Assembly (NCBI GenBank): GCA_019752515.1
Contig: JAIEMB010000010.1
Location: forward strand, 1 to 38,906
Direction of reading: 5' to 3'
Length of the DNA stretch: 38,906 bases
Origin: Alphaproteobacteria bacterium
GTDB taxonomy: Bacteria > Pseudomonadota > Alphaproteobacteria > UBA9655
Position 1 is the stretch's first letter; the number at the start of each line of letters is the position of its first letter. The position numbers were made by a program, and so were the translations under genes. Positions 34,517 to 38,906 of the stretch are shown piece by piece. Below the pieces are notes generated by a model. The model was not told where the DNA came from and made no database searches. It saw only the letters and a program-made list of their open reading frames with translations.

Positions 34517-37500
34517 ATGTTTATTAGTGATATGGCCATCAAGCGCCCGGTATTTTCTGTAGCCCTGAGCTTAATGATTATTATTGTTGGCTTTTTATCT
34601 TTTATGAATCTTAGCCTACAGCAATATCCTAGCGTGGATGAACCTATCTTAAACGTAGAGACGAATTATGCGGGTGCTGCACCTCCAATTGTCGAATCGA
34701 AAGTTACGCGTGTTCTTGAAAATGCCCTGTCGGGAATTTCGAATCTGGATTATATGGAATCCTCCAGCAAAACAGGACTAAGTCGAATTACTCTTTTCTT
34801 CCGTGGAGGAACCTCTCTAAGCGATGCAGCTTCTGATATTCGTGAACGCCTTGCTCAAGTACGCGACAGTTTACCAGAGGAATGCAAAGATCCTAAGGTG
34901 ATCAAAAATGAGGCAGGTCACCAATCTTTTATGACATTGATTTTAACCAGCCCAAACCATAACGAGCTTGAACTATATGACTTTGCCGACCGATATCTTA
35001 AAGGCCCCTTTGAATCTCTCCCAGGTGTTGGAGGTGTTGATCTTTATGGTAGTCCTGCGACCATGCAAGTTCGCCTCGATCGCGAAAAATTAAAGGCTTA
35101 TAACTTAGCTGTTACTGACATCCTTGAGACAATCGAGGAAAATAGCCAAGAACTCCCTGCAGGAAATATCATTAAAGGTAAGCGACACGTTAACATTGTC
35201 ACAGAAGCAGGATTGAATACGCCCCACGAAATGGGGGAACTCGTCCTCTCCAGCACACAAGGTCATATCATTCACCTCAAGGATGTGGCCTCAATTCGTC
35301 TTGAAATGGATACGGGTCAATTTCAGTGGATTCCTCGTTTTAATAAAAAACCTGCCGTTTTTATTGGAATCAAAAAGGCCTCTGGCGCTAATATTCTAGC
35401 TATTTCAACCTTAGTTGAAAATCATCTTGAGCAGATCAAAAAGACCCTTCCTGAAGGCATGCACCTCGAGGTCGGCTACAATTTTTCTATGTTTATCAAA
35501 GCTTCCATCAAGGCCGTTGAGATTACTATTTTTGAGGCCATTATCCTTGTTCTTCTTATTATTCTCTTCTTTTTACATTCTCCACGAGCTGCTCTTATTC
35601 CTCTTCTAACAATTCCTGTATCTCTGATTGGATCGTTTGTATTTTTATATGCATTTCATTGCTCCATAAATACAATTACCCTTCTTGCAATGGTTCTCGC
35701 CATCGGACTTGTCGTGGATGACGCTATTGTTGTTCTCGAGAATATTCACAGACATATCGAAGAAGGTCTCAAGCCCTTTGATGCCGCATTAAAAGGAGCC
35801 CGAGAAGTGGGTTTTGCTGTTATAGCCATGACCCTTACACTTGCCAGCGTTTATGCCCCTATTGCTTTCGTACAAGGGCTCACGGGTAAATTATTTGCTG
35901 AATTTGCTGTTTCTCTTGCAGGTGCGGTCCTGATCTCTGGTGTTGTCGCCTTAACTCTTTCTCCCATGATGTGTTCTCAACTTTTGCGACCTAAGAAATT
36001 GGAGAGCAAGAATCGCATTGGAAAGTTAATTGAGAACTTTTTGACGAGAGTTGATAGAGGGTATCAAACCGCACTTTTAAAAGCTCTTTCGTTCCCGAAA
36101 GTCCTTCTTGCTGTTTTGATTCTTGTCTTCAGTAGTGGCATCTATTTGTTTTACACAATTCCATCCGAACTTGCTCCTCAGGAAGATCAAGGGATAGTCA
36201 TGTCATGGACGCAAGGACCTGAAGGCGCCACAGTTGAAGCTATGTCACCTTATACTCAAAAAATCGAAAAGCTTCTCACTTCTGTTCCAGAACATGAGGG
36301 CCTTTGGTCTGCTACGGAGCGTTCAGGAATATTTGCAGGAATAACTCTTGTGCCATGGAGTCAACGATCAAGAAGTCAATCCGAAATCATCGATGAGATT
36401 CGGCAAAAAGCAAAAGAGATTGCTGGCATACAAGTTTTCGTGTTCCCAATGAAGTCTCTTCTGACGGGAGGACAATCGGGACTTCAAATGGCTGTTAAAA
36501 CGACCGGTTCTTACGCCGCTCTTGAGACAGAAATGGATACGCTTGTCAAGAAACTCAAAGACAATCCTTGCTTTGAGTCCGCAAGCCATGATCTTCTTCT
36601 CGGCACTCCTCAACTCAATGTTCAAATTGATCGCAACAAAGCTGCTCTGTTGGGTGTAAAAGTTAGAGATATTGGACGCACCTTAGAGGTTATGTTGAGT
36701 GGTGATCGCCCAACTACCTTCGAAAGGGAAGGGAAACATTATGACATCGTCGTACAATCCCAAGATAAACATAAAAAGGACTTTAAAGATATTGGCAATT
36801 TCTATGTTAAAGCGGAAAGAGGGGGCGACGAAACTGAAAGTTCTAAAGAACTCATTCCTCTCAGCAGTTTCATCACAATCAAAGAAATAGCCGTACCTGC
36901 CGAACTTAAACATCTTAATAATATGCGCTCGGCAACTTTTAATGCTGATCTGGCTCCGTCCTGTCGAACTGAAGAGGCACTTAATCTCTTAAATACAGCT
37001 GCCAAGGTAACCTTATCTTCGACCCTCCAGATGGAGCCCATTGGGAATTTGCGTAAGTTTATGGAATCTCAAGGTGAGATGTATCTTATGTTTTTAGCAT
37101 CTCTCCTCTTTATTTATCTGGTTTTAGCCATTCAGTTTGAGAGTCTCTTAGATCCTCTCCTCATTATGGTCACCGTCCCCCTTTCCATGGCTGGTGCTCT
37201 TCTAGCCCTTTACCTTAGTGGGGGCACCCTCAATGTCTTTAGCCAAGTTGGGCTTATTACGCTTGTGGGCCTCATCACAAAGCATGGAATTTTGATTGTA
37301 GAGTTCGCAAACAAGCAAAGAGAGCAAGGACTTTCCGTTTATGAAGCCGTACTCAAAGCAACAGCACTCCGCTTGAGGCCTATACTTATGACAACAGGGG
37401 CAATGGTATTGGGCGCCATTCCCCTTGCCCTTGCCTCTGGAGCAGGAGCAGAAAGTCGTCAACAAATAGGATGGGTCCTTGTAGGTGGACTTTTAGGAGG

Positions 37501-37576
37501 AACTTTCTTTACCCTCTTTGCCGTACCCTTTGCCTATACGGTTGTGAAGGGATGGTTGAATAGGGAGCGAACATAG
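34517..37576 (+). CDS. RND-family multidrug efflux permease (AcrB/MexB type)
   Basis: A 1019-residue, 12-TM pump of the HAE-1 family. The N-terminus MFISDMAIKRPVFSVALSLMIIIVGFLSF, QYPSVDEPILNVETNYAGA, the TM4 proton-relay region LAIGLVVDDAIVVLENI (DD pair), and the second-half motifs VPLSMAGALLAL, GLITLVGLITKHGILIVEFAN and RLRPILMTTGAMVLGAIPLAL are all present, with two large periplasmic loops. It exports amphiphilic drugs, detergents or host compounds using the proton gradient. Forms an operon with the adaptor; an unlinked TolC is presumably used. The TetR gene of this window is too far away to call its regulator. Confidence 0.95.
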   Translation: MFISDMAIKRPVFSVALSLMIIIVGFLSFMNLSLQQYPSVDEPILNVETNYAGAAPPIVESKVTRVLENALSGISNLDYMESSSKTGLSRITLFFRGGTSLSDAASDIRERLAQVRDSLPEECKDPKVIKNEAGHQSFMTLILTSPNHNELELYDFADRYLKGPFESLPGVGGVDLYGSPATMQVRLDREKLKAYNLAVTDILETIEENSQELPAGNIIKGKRHVNIVTEAGLNTPHEMGELVLSSTQGHIIHLKDVASIRLEMDTGQFQWIPRFNKKPAVFIGIKKASGANILAISTLVENHLEQIKKTLPEGMHLEVGYNFSMFIKASIKAVEITIFEAIILVLLIILFFLHSPRAALIPLLTIPVSLIGSFVFLYAFHCSINTITLLAMVLAIGLVVDDAIVVLENIHRHIEEGLKPFDAALKGAREVGFAVIAMTLTLASVYAPIAFVQGLTGKLFAEFAVSLAGAVLISGVVALTLSPMMCSQLLRPKKLESKNRIGKLIENFLTRVDRGYQTALLKALSFPKVLLAVLILVFSSGIYLFYTIPSELAPQEDQGIVMSWTQGPEGATVEAMSPYTQKIEKLLTSVPEHEGLWSATERSGIFAGITLVPWSQRSRSQSEIIDEIRQKAKEIAGIQVFVFPMKSLLTGGQSGLQMAVKTTGSYAALETEMDTLVKKLKDNPCFESASHDLLLGTPQLNVQIDRNKAALLGVKVRDIGRTLEVMLSGDRPTTFEREGKHYDIVVQSQDKHKKDFKDIGNFYVKAERGGDETESSKELIPLSSFITIKEIAVPAELKHLNNMRSATFNADLAPSCRTEEALNLLNTAAKVTLSSTLQMEPIGNLRKFMESQGEMYLMFLASLLFIYLVLAIQFESLLDPLLIMVTVPLSMAGALLALYLSGGTLNVFSQVGLITLVGLITKHGILIVEFANKQREQGLSVYEAVLKATALRLRPILMTTGAMVLGAIPLALASGAGAESRQQIGWVLVGGLLGGTFFTLFAVPFAYTVVKGWLNRERT

Positions 37577-37594
37577 CCTCTTGCCTTGTTTCCT

Positions 37595-37801
37595 TTCCAA
37601 TAGGTGTGTCAGGATGAGGACAAAAAGCTCTCTGATCCAGTGGAGAAGAAGCTTGAAGTTATGGTCGAGCCCAAAATGGATAGCATTGGCCGTATCTCCT
37701 AAGATTTCTTTGAGGTAATTTTAGTCCTTAAGAATATCATTTTTGAGATGTCCAATATGAAATTCAACAGCTAATCTATGCTTCATCTCTTTTTCGCTTT
37801 A
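37595..37801 (-). pseudogene. Transposase C-terminal remnant (IS5/IS1182-like)
   Basis: On the minus strand from about 37801 the frame reads KEMKHRLAVEFHIGHLKND, one TAA stop (37721-37723), then NYLKEILGDTANAIHFGLDHN and LLLHWIRELFVLILT. The H-IGHLKND ... NYLKG-LGDxxNA ... NF-LLL-W pattern is typical of the C-terminus of IS5/IS1182-type DDE transposases. Only about 68 codons remain; no inverted repeat is recognised. It fills most of the gap between the pump gene and the 37814 gene. Confidence 0.7.
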
Positions 37802-37813
37802 AGGAAACGAGGA

Positions 37814-38509
37814 CTAGCTACCGTCCTTCATTAACGGTTCCTTTGTTAGAGGATTCGCTTCAGGTGAAATAACTGTAAGAGCAGGAAATTTTCGACTAAA
37901 GTCTCGTAAACGTTTGCGTGGAACGCTGATATTTTGGAGATCAAGATATACAAGCTGAGAAGCTTTCTTGAAAGCCTTCAGATTACATGAGCCTAATAAG
38001 CTTAACCTATGAAACAAAGGAGCTAGTTGACGTAAAACCCGTGTGTATTTGAACTCTTTCGTGACAGAAAGTTTCATAAACGTTAGTTTTTGAAAAACAA
38101 GTGAATTTGTAACCCCAAAAAAACTAAGCCCCCTACTGATACGATCAGCTTCAACATAAGCTCCTAACGTTTTTAAAGAAGACCATGTCAATAAAGACGC
38201 GTCTTCAAAACATAGTTTTAACTCTTCATTCGGGGGCAATTTAGAAAGAAGGCACTGGAAGTCTTCATCTGATAAAGATTCACGAACAACTAAATGAGCA
38301 GGAAGCAAGTCTTTTTCATTAATCTCTTGAAGAGTAACCCCTGTATAAACGACTTCATCTAGGTCTTGTTCACTGGAAAAAGCGATAGCTTCATAACCTC
38401 TAGATGCTCTATTAAGGGGTTCTCTTTCTCTCTGTTCTTTTATTGGAACATTTCCTGCAACCGCAAGATCCCCAAAAAGAAAAACCATCAATAAGATATT
38501 AAGAAACAT
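37814..38509 (-). CDS. Exported leucine-rich protein, LRR-like (231 aa)
   Basis: A short signal peptide (MFLNILLMVFLFGDLAVAG) is followed by an acidic linker and leucine-rich segments: LPPNEELKLCFEDASLLTWSSLKTLGAYV, LVFQKLTFMKLSVTKEF, LAPLFHRLSLLGSCNLKAFKKASQLVYLDLQNISVP. The spacing of LxxLxL elements suggests a few irregular leucine-rich repeats, as found in secreted host-interaction proteins, but no confident family call is possible. AGAGGA precedes the ATG. Both flanks carry mobile-element sequence. Confidence 0.68.
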   Translation of the reverse strand: MFLNILLMVFLFGDLAVAGNVPIKEQREREPLNRASRGYEAIAFSSEQDLDEVVYTGVTLQEINEKDLLPAHLVVRESLSDEDFQCLLSKLPPNEELKLCFEDASLLTWSSLKTLGAYVEADRISRGLSFFGVTNSLVFQKLTFMKLSVTKEFKYTRVLRQLAPLFHRLSLLGSCNLKAFKKASQLVYLDLQNISVPRKRLRDFSRKFPALTVISPEANPLTKEPLMKDGS

Positions 38510-38641
38510 GAATCTATCCTCTTACTAAAAAAACAGAAGATTTTCTTATAAGCCATATTAAATTTTATGTCACATTTTTTTCACATTTTTCGAAGAGACT
38601 TCTCATCTTCAGACATTTCTAATAAAATGAGTTTTGTATAA

Positions 38642-38906
38642 GGGAGCGTTAATTAAAAGAGAGACGTGATATACAGGCTTCAAACCAATAGATGGGGCAG
38701 GAATGGAAATCAGTTGTAAGGATTGCGGAAGCTATAAACTAGTAAGAAATGGAAAGGCTAGAAAGCACCAAAGATATAAGTGCAAAGACTGCGGTCTGTC
38801 ATTTATAGAGGGAGATCGACGACAGAAGACCCCTGTTGAGGCCCAGGCCTTAGCGGTCTTGTTGTATGGAATGGGGAAATCAAGCTACGGGCTTATTGCA
38901 AAACTC
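38642..38906 (+). mobile_element. IS1-family element, copy C, 5' end (runs off the window)
   Basis: The left inverted repeat starts at 38642 (GGGAGCGTTAATTAAAAGAG), matching the ends of copies A and B. The internal sequence parallels 27153-27406 closely and is not disrupted before the window ends. Confidence 0.9.
38703..38906 (+). CDS. IS1-family transposase, N-terminal part (3' end outside the window)
   Basis: ATG at 38703 opens 68 codons with no stop: zinc finger MEISCKDCGSYKLVRNGKAR ... YKCKDCGLSFIEGDRRQ, then LAVLLYGMGKSSYGLIAKL, the HTH. GGCAGG lies before the ATG. Unlike copies A and B it is intact as far as it can be seen, so it is the best candidate for an active parent copy. Confidence 0.9.
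   Translation, partial: MEISCKDCGSYKLVRNGKARKHQRYKCKDCGLSFIEGDRRQKTPVEAQALAVLLYGMGKSSYGLIAKL

Noticed and set aside
27153-38906. IS1 copies B and C as the ends of a composite transposon
   Set aside because: Copy B has its own target duplication on both sides, showing independent insertion, and the enclosed segment includes the ordinary tatD and hydrolase genes.
1-38906. tRNA, rRNA or known riboswitch genes
   Set aside because: I looked through the gaps for cloverleaf features, GTTCRA T-loops and familiar riboswitch cores and found none convincing; a covariance-model scan would settle this.

Overview
The window reads as chromosomal DNA of an AT-rich alphaproteobacterium, most likely a host-associated or endosymbiotic member (Holosporales / Paracaedibacter-Odyssella type). 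This is inferred from content only: a C4-pathway 5-aminolevulinate synthase, an ELM1-family (mitochondrial-fission-like) protein, hrcA divergent from rph, decayed insertion sequences and many Sec-exported proteins of unknown function. I could not run any database search.

Layout. Bases 1-348 are the end of an outer-membrane beta-barrel gene. A minus-strand block (518-6490) holds a nitronate monooxygenase-like flavoprotein, pnp, rpsO, truB and an aspartate aminotransferase. Plus-strand ogt and ndk follow (6561-7565). A 5'-truncated IS1-family remnant (7661-8250) leads to an exported unknown protein and a divergent TetR regulator with two palindromic operators (8328-9841). The heat-shock cluster hrcA-grpE-dnaK-dnaJ runs on the minus strand (14677-9883), divergent from rph. 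From 15.5 to 20 kb the density drops: a DUF4239 membrane protein, three Cys-rich exported proteins and an orphan TrpX-like solute-binding protein preceded by a 36-codon upstream ORF. Next come an SDF-family symporter (20206-21378) and the tight cluster hemA - ELM1-like - 617-aa conserved protein (21497-25526).

From 25.5 kb on the region is accessory-like. It has an exported protein with 13-residue repeats and a very basic tail. It then has a nested transposon: an IS1-family element (27153-29901, 8-bp target duplication GTAAAATT) interrupted by an IS1595-family element (27407-29355) that carries its own passenger gene, an exported methyltransferase-like protein with a consensus promoter. More exported unknowns follow (29981-31768), then the PhnP-like and TatD hydrolase pair, a two-gene RND efflux system, a decayed transposase tail, an LRR-like exported protein, and the start of a third IS1-family copy at the window's end.

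Housekeeping genes cover RNA turnover and translation (pnp, rpsO, truB, rph), protein folding (hrcA operon), haem synthesis and nucleotide metabolism. The accessory layer is dominated by about ten signal-peptide proteins with no recognised function, several next to mobile DNA. I read this as a candidate host-interaction secretome. The most unusual structure is the nested IS with the exported methyltransferase-like cargo.
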